Shown here in pieces: positions 56,269 through 64,000 of a DNA stretch of 64,000 nt. A program made the position numbers and the translations under genes. This DNA is from Methylobacterium terrae (GTDB lineage Bacteria > Pseudomonadota > Alphaproteobacteria > Rhizobiales > Beijerinckiaceae). Position 1 is the stretch's first letter. Each line of letters begins with the position of its first letter. The notes beneath the pieces were generated by a model. That model was given only the letters and a program-made list of their open reading frames with translations. It did no database searches and was not told the origin of the DNA. The stretch spans positions 3,806,001 to 3,870,000 of the forward strand of contig NZ_CP029553.1 in the NCBI RefSeq assembly GCF_003173755.1, read 5' to 3'.

Positions 56269-56694
56269 GGATTCCTCCGACAGGTGCATTCCGCCGTGCG
56301 CCCAGAGGGGACGCAACGAGCCGTTTCCTGTTATTAGCGTTTTGGGGATGTCGTTGGCTTCGGCAGCGTGTCACAACCGGCGGCCAGCGAAGCTGGCGCG
56401 AGAGGAGCCCTGAAGGGCCTTGCCGTGTCTGCGAACCGAACACCGCCTTCCCCCGGCGGCACCGTTGAAACCGAAGCTTGAAGGAACTCTAAGAGAAATT
56501 GGGACGCCGTCAACACACCAGCCTGCCGCAGGGCGGGTCCGGCCGGCCCCCAAATCCATAACTAAGGTATACATCCGCTCAATGCTGCATGGCAGCATAG
56601 AAATTGTGCCGCGCAACATCAACCGGTCGTGTACGAACGTGGCGGGCGGGGGCCGCGGTTGCCTCGCCGGGCGCACTTAACCGTAGGTCGTCGT
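56269..56694. other. Upstream region of xoxF, 426 bases
   Basis: No gene is credible here. It contains the xoxF promoter(s) on the minus strand; the metallohydrolase gene upstream ends at 56695, same strand. The 56555-56600 part is AT-richer and includes a palindrome at 56582-56598 and, on the minus strand, TTGAGC about 16 bases before TATGGA, which could be a promoter (weak evidence). Confidence 0.5.
56582..56598. promoter_or_regulatory. Palindrome upstream of xoxF
   Basis: ATGCTGC, ATG, GCAGCAT: 7-bp perfect inverted repeat about 315 bases before the xoxF start, next to the possible -35. It is a candidate operator for lanthanide or methanol control. Confidence 0.4.
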
Positions 56695-57648
56695 CTACTC
56701 CCACTCCAATTCCTGGTAGGCGGCGGTGGCGTTGCGGGCGTTGAAGTCGTCGAACAGGGCCCACGCCCCCGCCTCGTCCCGGGCGGCGCGGCCGGCCTCG
56801 CCGATCGGTGTGCCGTCGCGCACCATCGCCCGCACCTGCTCGTCCAGGGCCGCGAGGTAGCGGTCGATCGGCCCCGCGGCGGCCGGCCACGGGACGGCGG
56901 CGGGCCCGTGCCCCGGCACGACCCGGGCGGCGGGCCGCGCCCGCAGGGCGCGCAGGGTCGCGATCCAGCCGGTGAGGCGCCCGTCGAGGGCGGGGACGTG
57001 GCCAACGAACAGCAGGTCGCCGAGGAACCAGGTGTCGCTGCCCTCGTCGCGCACGGTGAGGTCGCTGTTGGTGTGGGCGGTCGGCCAGGCCTCGAGATGC
57101 AGCACCCGCCCGCCGAGGTCGAGGTCGAGGCGCGTCGAGACCAGCAGCGTTGGCGGCACGATCCGGGTGCCCGCGAAGTCGGGGCCGACGAGGTCGGCAT
57201 TGGCCCGCAGGTACGAATCCGTCCGCGCCGCCAGCGCCTCCGGCAGGGCGCGGTGGCCGACGAAGGTCGCGCCCCCGTCCGCGAAGGCGGCGTTGCCGAG
57301 CACGTGATCGGGGTGGACGTGGGTGTTGATCACGTAGCGCACCGGCAGGGCGGTGCGCTCGCGCAGGGCCGCGAGCAGGCGTCGCCCCGCCGCCAGGCTG
57401 CCGCCGGTATCGATCACCGCGACCGCGTCGCGGCCGATCACGAAGCCGACATTGGCGATGGCGCCGGCATTGCCGCGCCCGGCCAGCGCGTAGGGCGCGG
57501 CGTAGACGAAGACGCCGGGCGCGACCTCCTGCACCGGCAGGGGGTCCGCGGCGGCCTCGCCGACCGTCGCCCGCACCGGCCCGTCAGAGGCCCCGGCCGG
57601 CGCGCCGAGGAGCGGCAGGACGAGGGCGAGCGCGCTCGCGATCCTCAC
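56695..57648 (-). CDS. Quinoprotein relay system zinc metallohydrolase
   Basis: The 317-residue exported metallo-beta-lactamase-fold protein (signal ends GAPAGA) has the zinc motif NTHVHPDHVLGN, AHTNSDL, GDLLFVG and VPGHGP. It belongs to SoxH-like hydrolases found with PQQ dehydrogenases and SoxYZ-like carriers. The substrate is unknown; hydrolysis of a carrier thioester is the family hypothesis. The start overlaps the trmO stop by four bases. It lies upstream of xoxF, same strand, across a long leader. Confidence 0.87.
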   Translation of the reverse strand: MRIASALALVLPLLGAPAGASDGPVRATVGEAAADPLPVQEVAPGVFVYAAPYALAGRGNAGAIANVGFVIGRDAVAVIDTGGSLAAGRRLLAALRERTALPVRYVINTHVHPDHVLGNAAFADGGATFVGHRALPEALAARTDSYLRANADLVGPDFAGTRIVPPTLLVSTRLDLDLGGRVLHLEAWPTAHTNSDLTVRDEGSDTWFLGDLLFVGHVPALDGRLTGWIATLRALRARPAARVVPGHGPAAVPWPAAAGPIDRYLAALDEQVRAMVRDGTPIGEAGRAARDEAGAWALFDDFNARNATAAYQELEWE

Positions 57649-58142
57649 GCGTCGCCGACCGCGTCATCCCCCGCCTGGGGCGGCGCCAGGGGCGTGAACA
57701 GGGTGCGGTCGGGCTTGATGTCGAGGAGCGGCGTGCCGTCGAGGCAGTCGAGCCCGCGCACGTGGACGACCCCGTCCTCGACCCGGATCAGGTGGACGAT
57801 GCTGGTGCCGATCGGGTTCGGTCGCACCGGCGAACGCAGGGAGAAGGTGCCGCGCGTGGTGCCGTCGTCGGCCGGGCTCTGGCGCACGAGGTCGCGCCGC
57901 GACCGGTCGAGCCAGTACAGGATCTCGAGACGCTCGTAGAGCGAGACGCCGTCGAGGGCCTCGCGCCAGGGCGGGAAGACCTCGATCCGGCAGGCCGGGC
58001 CGTCGGCCCTGCCCTGGCGCGGGCAGCCGAGCCGGTCGATCCAGGGGGTATGGATGCGGCCGATGAAGACGAGCCCCGCATCCACGGTCGCGGGCGGTGC
58101 CACCGCGACCTCGCCGGCCCGGATCTCGTTCAGGCGCACCAT
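57645..58142 (-). CDS. trmO: tRNA t6A37 N6-methyltransferase TrmO
   Basis: The 165-residue protein matches the UPF0066/TrmO fold, with VFIGRIHTPW, RSPVRPNPIGTS and LDCLDGTPLLDIKPD. It methylates t6A37 in tRNA-Thr with SAM. The tRNA-Thr gene is 1.3 kb away, by chance or not. The stop overlaps the metallohydrolase ATG (ATGA). Confidence 0.92.
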   Translation of the reverse strand: MVRLNEIRAGEVAVAPPATVDAGLVFIGRIHTPWIDRLGCPRQGRADGPACRIEVFPPWREALDGVSLYERLEILYWLDRSRRDLVRQSPADDGTTRGTFSLRSPVRPNPIGTSIVHLIRVEDGVVHVRGLDCLDGTPLLDIKPDRTLFTPLAPPQAGDDAVGDA

Positions 58143-58342
58143 GTGGCGGGTTCCCTCCCCTCGCGAGCAGGCCGGGCCTCGACGGAGGTGTTCAGACTGC
58201 GCTGGCCCGACCTGCCGCCGGACCGACCCGCGGGGGCAGTCGTGGGCCCGGCCATGAGACCCTATTGCACCGGCCGCTCGCCTGGCAATCGGCGGCCGCT
58301 CGACCCGCGAGCGCAGCCCGCGGTCTCGCGACGTCGTGCCGC

Positions 58343-59344
58343 TCAGTACACCGAGAAGATCTCCGCCAGGGCGGCGGGATCGCGGGTCACCGTGAGGGCG
58401 AGGGCCAGCAGGATGCGGGCCTTCTGCGGCGTCAGGTTGTCGGCGCTGAGGATGCCGAGCTCGGCCAGGCGCCGCGTCGGCGGGACGACGCCGCTGCCGG
58501 CCCGGGTCGACTGCACCACCGCGAGGCCGGCCTCCACCGCCCGAGCGAGCGCCTCGGCTTCCGCCGGCGTCGTCATGCCGGGGGCGAGCCCGGCCGAGAC
58601 GATGCCCCGCGCCCCCGCCTGCACGAAGGCCCGCACCGCCGTGCCGTCGGCGTCGGCGTGGGAATAGGCGATGTCGACCCGCGGCAGCGCGTCGAGGTCC
58701 CGGATGTCGAAGGGCGTGCCGGGGGCGTGGCGCCGCTCCGCCCGGCGGTAGTAGCGCACATGCGGCCCGTCGACCTGGCCGAGCACGCCGAAATCCGGCG
58801 TGCGGAAGGTCTGCATCCGGGCGACCGAGGTCTTGGTCACCTCGCGGGCGGCCTGGATCTCGTCGTTGAGCACCACCAGCACGCCGCGCCCGCGCGAATC
58901 CGGCGCCGCCGCGGTGCGCAGGGCCGCGACGAGGTTGAGGCCGGCATCGCTCGACAGGGCGCTGATCGGCCGCTGCGAGCCGACCAGCACCACCGGCAGG
59001 TCGACCGTCAGGGTGAGGCTCAGCGCGTAGGCGGTCTCCTCCAGGGTCGCGGTGCCGTGCCCGATCACGATGCCGGCGAGGTCCGGGTGCTCCCGCGCCA
59101 GCCGCTCGCAGAGCAGGACCAGCGTGCGCCAGTCGGAGAAGCCGACCCCCGGGCTCGTCACCGCCCGGTAGCGGACCGCCACCACCTCGGCCACCGCGCG
59201 GGTCTCGGGGATCCGCGCCAGGATCTCCTCGGCCTCCAGGCGCTCGCCGGTGGCGGTGTAGTCGAGGATGTCGAGGCCGTCTCGGCCCACCGACGAGAGG
59301 GTGCCGCCGGTGCCGATGAAGGCGACCTTGGGAAGTGCGGTCAT
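58343..59344 (-). CDS. L-asparaginase family protein with altered HGTD motif
   Basis: The 333-residue protein matches type-II asparaginases: FIGTGGTLSS with the first Thr at position 12 or 15, and LNDEIQAAREVTKTS with the conserved Lys. The second signature reads GHGTATLEETA, where the usual HGTD has Ala99 in place of Asp. That Asp is part of the substrate-binding and proton-relay triad, so activity may be changed. The ATG at 59344 gives the correct start. No export signal is visible. Confidence 0.88.
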   Translation of the reverse strand: MTALPKVAFIGTGGTLSSVGRDGLDILDYTATGERLEAEEILARIPETRAVAEVVAVRYRAVTSPGVGFSDWRTLVLLCERLAREHPDLAGIVIGHGTATLEETAYALSLTLTVDLPVVLVGSQRPISALSSDAGLNLVAALRTAAAPDSRGRGVLVVLNDEIQAAREVTKTSVARMQTFRTPDFGVLGQVDGPHVRYYRRAERRHAPGTPFDIRDLDALPRVDIAYSHADADGTAVRAFVQAGARGIVSAGLAPGMTTPAEAEALARAVEAGLAVVQSTRAGSGVVPPTRRLAELGILSADNLTPQKARILLALALTVTRDPAALAEIFSVY

Positions 59345-59468
59345 GCTGATGGGACTCCTCGTGCTCGGGCCCGGCGCGTGCCGAAGGCTCGGCAAGGCGC
59401 TATCCGGCAGGAAATCGTGGCAGCCCCCGTGCCGGCGGGACGCGATGCGCCGGCCGATCGGAAGGGTC

Positions 59469-59543
<75 letters not shown>

Positions 59544-59664
59544 GAGAGCCCGCGAGGCCGAGTGCCGGCAAACCATTGCTCAGCGACCACGAGACGTCAG
59601 TGACGGGCGGGTCTTTAGACCCACTGGTCGCGTCGGCGTCAAGGCGCAAAATCCGCCGCCCGCG

Positions 59665-60333
59665 TCAGGCCGCCCGCGATTGCAGGAACGCGACGGGGCC
59701 GGGATCGGTCCGGTCGAAGACCGCGGCGGTCAGGCGGCCGGTCCGCACCGCGGCGGTGTCGAGGTTGGTGCGGTAGAGATGGCGTTCCGGGACGCCCGCG
59801 TAGCACGGCGTGTGCCCATGGACGACGTGCTTGCCGAAATCGAAGTCCGCGGACAGGAACGGCTCGCGGATCCACAGGCGGGCCTTCACGCTCGGATCGA
59901 TGCCGCGGCGGCCCGGCCGGAAGCCGGCATGGACGTAGTAGCGCAGCGCATCCTCGTGGACGGTCCTCAGCCCGGCGATCCAGGCCAGTTCGTCGGCCGG
60001 CAGGTCGGCGACTCGCGCGGCGCGGTAGGAGGCGAGGGTGCGGTCGCCGCCGGTCGTGATCCAGGCCCCCGCCCGGCGGGGATCGCGCGCGGCCTGCAGC
60101 AGGAACGCTTCCCGGTTGCCCATCAGGCACACCACGGCCTCGGGATCCGCCGCCTGCAACCGCCGGACGATCGCGACCGCACGGGCGCTCTCCGGGCCCT
60201 TGTCGATGTAGTCGCCGAGGAAGACCAGCCGGCGCCGCAGGCCCGCGCCGTGCGCCGCGATCCGGTCGAGCAGGCTCTCGAGGGCGTCGGCACAGCCGTG
60301 GACGTCGCCGATGGCGTAGGTCAGTTCGTCCAT
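59665..60333 (-). CDS. Metallophosphatase (PPP/serine-threonine phosphatase-like)
   Basis: The 222-residue protein has GDVHGC, GDYIDKGP, GNRE (for the usual GNHE) and the late HGHT, the metal-binding motifs of bacterial PPP phosphatases. Whether it acts on proteins or on ApnA-type dinucleotides is unknown. The ATG at 60333 gives the family start (MDELTYAIGDVHG). Confidence 0.9.
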   Translation of the reverse strand: MDELTYAIGDVHGCADALESLLDRIAAHGAGLRRRLVFLGDYIDKGPESARAVAIVRRLQAADPEAVVCLMGNREAFLLQAARDPRRAGAWITTGGDRTLASYRAARVADLPADELAWIAGLRTVHEDALRYYVHAGFRPGRRGIDPSVKARLWIREPFLSADFDFGKHVVHGHTPCYAGVPERHLYRTNLDTAAVRTGRLTAAVFDRTDPGPVAFLQSRAA

Positions 60334-60614
60334 GGCGGCCGGATGCGCGAGGTGACGGGGCAGGAATATGGTCCAAGCCGAAGACGCGGCCGCTGTCGAT
60401 GCCGCAGCGGCAGGACGAGACGCCGGGCCTAGGAATCGAGACGCCGTGCACATTCGCCCGCCGGGCATGCGCCGATCGGCCCCGGACCGGCCAGGCGATG
60501 GCCGGCCGGGCGACCGGCGGTCTCGCATCCGGCTACGGATGTGGCGGTTTCGATCTTGCTTTGCACGATCCTCTGGCCCTAACGCCAAGTCACGACAACT
60601 CGGCCGAGCGATCC

Positions 60615-61634
60615 ATGTCCGAGCCAGCAGCGACGGTTCGCCGAACGGCGGGCCTGCACTTCTCGACCGCCACCGCGTCTCCGTCCGGCCAGGGCGGGTT
60701 CGAGGCCTATCACGATCTCTACGCGATGGTGGCCGACGCGGTGCGGCTCGACGAGGCCTTCGCGGTCGCGGTCGCGGCCGAGCGCCTCGGCGACATGATC
60801 CTGTTCGACCGGCAGATGCGGGGCGTCGCGCATGTCCGCTCGCCCCGCAGGGTCCTGCGCAACGGCTTCGACCATTTCACGGCGCAGCTCGTCCTGGACG
60901 GCACCCTGGCGGTCGACACGCCGGAGGGCAGCCGGATCGTCGAGCCGGGCGAGTTCGCCCTCATCGACATGAGCCGGCCGATGGAGACGCGGGCCGGTCG
61001 CGCCCGCGTGCTGACGCTGTCGGTACCCCGCGAGGAGATCGAGGCGGTCGTGCCCGAGCCGGGGCGCCTGCACGGCGCCGTCCTGCCGCGGGACCGCGCG
61101 CGCCTGCTGACGCAATTCCTCGGCGCCCTGCCCGAGGAGATGCACCTCCACGGTGCAGGCGCCCGCCAGCGGCTGTCGCGGGTGACCTCGGACCTTCTCG
61201 GCCTCTCGCTCTCGGGCCACGCTCCGCCGGGCGCGGAGGCGGTGCGGACGGCCGGCGCGGCGGCTTGCCGCCGCAGGGCGCGGCACTACATCGACGCGCA
61301 TCTGGGAACGACGCCGGAGGAGGTCGCACGGGCCATCGGCGTGTCGCGTTCCGCGCTCTACCGCGCCTTCGAGGCGAGCGGCGGCGTCGCCCGCGCCATC
61401 CGCGCCCGCCGGCTGGCCCGGCTGCGCACCCTGCTGGCGCGGCCCGACGAGCCCGGCCGGATCGCCGAGCTCGCCCATGCCTGCGGCTTCTCGAGCGAGT
61501 CCGATTGCAGCCGCGCCTTCAAGGTCGCTCACGGCCTCTCCCCGAGCGAGTACCGGCGGCTCGGCCGGGAGGAGAGCGGGCCGGGCGCCCTCCCCTCGCA
61601 GAGCTTCGCCGGCTGGTGGAACGACCTGCGCTGA
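60615..61634 (+). CDS. AraC family transcriptional regulator
   Basis: The 339-residue regulator has an N-terminal cupin-like sensing domain (LVLDGTLAVDTPEGSRIVEPG) and a C-terminal double helix-turn-helix with TPEEVARAIGVSRSALYRAFE and IAELAHACGFSSESDCSRAFK. The ATG at 60615 starts MSEPAATVRRTAG; the frame is open further upstream. Target unknown. Confidence 0.92.
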   Translation: MSEPAATVRRTAGLHFSTATASPSGQGGFEAYHDLYAMVADAVRLDEAFAVAVAAERLGDMILFDRQMRGVAHVRSPRRVLRNGFDHFTAQLVLDGTLAVDTPEGSRIVEPGEFALIDMSRPMETRAGRARVLTLSVPREEIEAVVPEPGRLHGAVLPRDRARLLTQFLGALPEEMHLHGAGARQRLSRVTSDLLGLSLSGHAPPGAEAVRTAGAAACRRRARHYIDAHLGTTPEEVARAIGVSRSALYRAFEASGGVARAIRARRLARLRTLLARPDEPGRIAELAHACGFSSESDCSRAFKVAHGLSPSEYRRLGREESGPGALPSQSFAGWWNDLR

Positions 61635-61798
61635 GGCGGCCGGGACCGGCCGCACGGCTTGCTGCGATGCAACAAAGCGTCGCGGCTCACGGGTGCCGTC
61701 CGATCCTGGCACGCGAATCGCTGCCTCTCCCCGGCGCGGCGAGCCTCCCTCCGGTCCGGACCTCCGCCGCCCGATGGCGCGCGGCCGGTGGAGGTGGC

Positions 61799-62044
61799 AT
61801 GTCGGACTTTCTCACCGTGGCCCTGGTCTGCGCCGGGGCGCTCGCGGCGCCGGACTGCTCCCGCGAGACCGCCCTCGACATCGCGGTCGCACCCGCGCCG
61901 ACGCCCATCGCGTGCCTGATGCAGGGCGAGACCCTGGCGGCGCGCAGCGGCCTCGTGCGCGGGGGCGAGACCTACCTGAAGGTCGCCTGCGAGCGCCGCC
62001 GCACCGCCGCGCTCCAGCCGGAGATGCGGCCTGAAGGCCGTTAG
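61799..62044 (+). CDS. Small exported protein, unknown function
   Basis: The 81-residue protein has a short hydrophobic start ([17 protein letters not shown]) and cysteines in [15 protein letters not shown] and KVACERR. The pattern suggests a small disulfide-bonded periplasmic protein. GGAGG lies five bases before the ATG. No family was recognised. Confidence 0.6.
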   Translation: MSDFLTVALVCAGALAAPDCSRETALDIAVAPAPTPIACLMQGETLAARSGLVRGGETYLKVACERRRTAALQPEMRPEGR

Positions 62045-62190
62045 GCCGGATCCCGGGTGCGGTTTGGGGGATGGATGGATCGGCCGCGCCGGTCTATGGC
62101 CATCCTCCCGTTGCGCGAGGCGCGGCGCGGGCCCACCTGCGCGGTCGGAAACCCGCCTCAGCGCGTCGAGAGGAGCGTCGCCCCCGCCCC

Positions 62191-62814
62191 ATGCAGATCG
62201 AAGCCGTCCCGCCGCAGACCCATCTGCCGCCCCTCGCCAAGCTCGCCCTGGAGCTCGGCCCCCTCGGGGTCTTCTTCCTCGGCAACGCCTACGCCGAGAA
62301 GTTCGGCTTCGCGGCCGACCAGCGCCTGTTCGTGGCGACCGGGCTGTTCATCGTCGCGACCCTGGCGGCGCTCGCGATCCACTACGTCTGGGTGCGGCGG
62401 CTGCCGATCATGCCGCTCGTCTCGGGCGTCGTGGTGGTGGTGTTCGGCGGGCTGACGCTGCTCCTGCGCGACGAATTGTTCATCAAGCTCAAGCCCACCA
62501 TCGTGAACAGCCTGTTCGGCGCGGTGCTGCTCGGCGGCCTCGCCTTCGGCCGGCCGCTGCTGGCCCTGGTGCTCGACAGCGTGTTCGACCTCACCCAGGA
62601 GGGCTGGCGCAAGCTCACCTTCCGCTGGGGCTTGTTCTTCTTCTTCCTCGCGGGCGTGAACGAGGTGGTGTGGCGCACCCAGACCACCGATTTCTGGGTC
62701 AGCTTCAAGGTGTTCGGCATCATGCCGATCACCATCGCCTTCGCGCTGGCCCAGACGCCGCTGCTGCTGCGCTACGAGCGCAGGAAGGACGAGGACAAGT
62801 CGGGCCGGGCATAA
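62191..62814 (+). CDS. Inner membrane-spanning protein YciB / septation protein IspZ
   Basis: The 207-residue protein has five membrane segments. Family motifs are [19 protein letters not shown] and [20 protein letters not shown], with the C-terminal [15 protein letters not shown]. YciB/IspZ proteins act in envelope maintenance and division. The ATG at 62191 has only a distant AGGAG; no better start is evident. Confidence 0.93.
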   Translation: MQIEAVPPQTHLPPLAKLALELGPLGVFFLGNAYAEKFGFAADQRLFVATGLFIVATLAALAIHYVWVRRLPIMPLVSGVVVVVFGGLTLLLRDELFIKLKPTIVNSLFGAVLLGGLAFGRPLLALVLDSVFDLTQEGWRKLTFRWGLFFFFLAGVNEVVWRTQTTDFWVSFKVFGIMPITIAFALAQTPLLLRYERRKDEDKSGRA

Positions 62815-62911
62815 TCGGGCCAAGCATGGACAGGCCAAGCATAGACAGGCCAGCACAGGGACGCGGTGCCGCAGGCGGAACGGGGGCGGGACTTCGGCGA
62901 TTCACCCCGTC

Positions 62912-63646
62912 ATGAGCGCCGCACCCGCCGACCTCGCCGAGAAGGCCCTGGCCATCCACCGCCGCCTGTGCGGGGTCTATGGCTGCCCGATCCCGTACTT
63001 CCACGACCTCGACCCGGTGAGCGAGCTGATCTCCTCGCTCCTGTCGCACCGCACCCGCAACGCCGATTCGGGCCGGGCCTTCAAGGCCCTGCGGGCGCGC
63101 TTCAACGACTGGGATTCGCTCGCCGCCGCGCCGACCGAGGAGGTGCAGGCGCTGATCTCCGGCGTGACCTGGCCCGAGCTGAAGGCGCCCCGCATCCAGG
63201 CGGTGCTGCGCGCCGTGCAGGCGCGGGCGGGGAGCCTCGACCTCGGCTTCCTGCGCGATCTTCCGGTGCCGGAGGCGCGGACCTGGCTCGAGGCGATCCC
63301 CGGGATCGGGCCGAAGACCAGCGCGGCGGTGCTGTCGTTCAGCAGCCTGCGGATGCCGGCCCTGCCGGTCGACAGCCACCACCACCGCGTGGCGCAGCGC
63401 ACCGGCCTGATCGGCCAGAAGGTCGATGTCGGCCCCGCCCACGCGATCCTCCGCGCCCAGCTGCCGGCGGACTGGGATGCGCAGCGCCTGTACGACAATC
63501 ACGAGGTCCTGATGCTGCACGGGCAGCGCTGCTGCTTCCACCGCAACCCGGCCTGCGGGGATTGCGCCGTGCTCGACCTCTGCCCCACCGGCCAAGCCCG
63601 GACGGAGGCGCGCAAGCCGCAGGGCACGGCGGCTCTGCACCCCTGA
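62912..63646 (+). CDS. Endonuclease III-like DNA glycosylase
   Basis: The 244-residue protein has the helix-hairpin-helix AIPGIGPKTSAAVL with the catalytic Lys, the Asp in LPVDSHHHRVAQR, and a [4Fe-4S] end C-x6-C-x2-C-x5-C (CFHRNPACGDCAVLDLC). It is more divergent than Nth itself, and a specialised glycosylase of the same family is likely. The ATG at 62912 is well placed. Confidence 0.9.
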   Translation: MSAAPADLAEKALAIHRRLCGVYGCPIPYFHDLDPVSELISSLLSHRTRNADSGRAFKALRARFNDWDSLAAAPTEEVQALISGVTWPELKAPRIQAVLRAVQARAGSLDLGFLRDLPVPEARTWLEAIPGIGPKTSAAVLSFSSLRMPALPVDSHHHRVAQRTGLIGQKVDVGPAHAILRAQLPADWDAQRLYDNHEVLMLHGQRCCFHRNPACGDCAVLDLCPTGQARTEARKPQGTAALHP

Positions 63647-63747
63647 TTCCGCCCGCTTGACCCCCCTTCCGGAACGGTCCAGAACGCCGCGCCCGCGGGA
63701 TTGTGACAGCCCTCGGCCAGGGACCGACCCAAGGGACGACGATCACG

Positions 63748-64000
63748 ATGCCCGCGTTCAAGGAACTGGTCTTCTCCGGCGTCCAGCCGACCGGAAACCT
63801 GCACCTCGGCAACTATCTCGGCGCGATCAAGCGCTTCGTCGCCATGCAGGCGCAGTACGAGTGCCTGTACTGCGTCGTCGACCTGCACGCGATCACGGTC
63901 TGGCAGGACCCGGCCGAGCTGACGCGCCAGATCCGCGAGGTGACCGCGGCGTTCCTGGCGGCCGGCATCGACCCGGCCCGCTCCGTGGTGTTCAACCAGA
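63748..64000 (+). CDS. trpS: Tryptophan-tRNA ligase, N-terminal part (runs off the window)
   Basis: The first 84 residues are present. [19 protein letters not shown] carries the class I HIGH-type motif (HLGN) and [11 protein letters not shown] is the TrpRS continuation. It charges tRNA-Trp. The ATG at 63748 is followed by the family start ([15 protein letters not shown]). Confidence 0.95.
   Translation, partial: MPAFKELVFSGVQPTGNLHLGNYLGAIKRFVAMQAQYECLYCVVDLHAITVWQDPAELTRQIREVTAAFLAAGIDPARSVVFNQ

Overview
The window is uniformly GC-rich (roughly 70% by eye) alphaproteobacterial chromosome. The gene content points to Methylobacterium or a close relative: a pqq operon, a lanthanide-type methanol dehydrogenase set (xoxF, xoxG, xoxJ), a composite-hopanoid side-chain cluster (hpnI to hpnM), CcmA/B/C/D/G cytochrome c maturation genes, a NepR-like stress anti-sigma factor and many short-branch DUF families common in that group. 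No phage, complete insertion sequence or CRISPR array was seen.

Layout. 1-2.7 kb: electron-transfer flavoprotein (etfB end, etfA) and 3-hydroxybutyryl-CoA dehydrogenase. 2.3-9.1 kb: membrane and redox proteins, a three-gene uracil-catabolism (URC-type) operon with upp, and a ModA-like binding protein. 9.2-16.2 kb: hopanoid operon hpnLMIJK on the minus strand with a divergent glycine-amidinotransferase homologue. 16.3-20.7 kb: ccmAB and acnA. 20.9-29.4 kb: accessory stretch with an AT-richer glycosyltransferase, a repeat-bearing exported protein, an orphan NepR-like protein, a degenerate hydrolase, GST, SDR, lipoprotein and a broken GNAT gene. 29.5-31.1 kb: ccmCDG. 31.2-31.5 kb: a 151-bp MITE-like element and a second inverted repeat. 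31.6-37.0 kb: dapF-mtaB, an RluA-type synthase and ftsY. 37.0-41.4 kb: LysR/epimerase pair and a two-component system. 41.5-46.3 kb: pqqA1-A2-B-C-D-E plus two exported proteins. 46.6-58.1 kb: quinoprotein accessory region containing a cyclase, a VOC protein, a SoxYZ-like carrier, folP-folB-folK, an SDR, a CXXCW protein, xoxJ, xoxG, xoxF, a zinc metallohydrolase and trmO. 58.3-64 kb: asparaginase homologue, tRNA-Thr, phosphatase, AraC regulator, IspZ/YciB, an endonuclease III-like protein and the start of trpS.

How it works together. About 16 kb (41.5-57.7 kb) carries cofactor synthesis (PQQ), the PQQ enzyme (XoxF), its cytochrome (XoxG), its periplasmic helper (XoxJ) and three proteins of the so-called quinoprotein relay families (SoxYZ-like carrier, CXXCW protein, zinc metallohydrolase). 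The two ccm loci supply c-type cytochrome maturation that XoxG needs. The hopanoid cluster would build bacteriohopanetetrol cyclitol ether, and the adjacent amidinotransferase is a candidate for the guanidino-modified form reported from Methylobacterium. Start codons were chosen from Shine-Dalgarno spacing and family length, and many are GTG or TTG.
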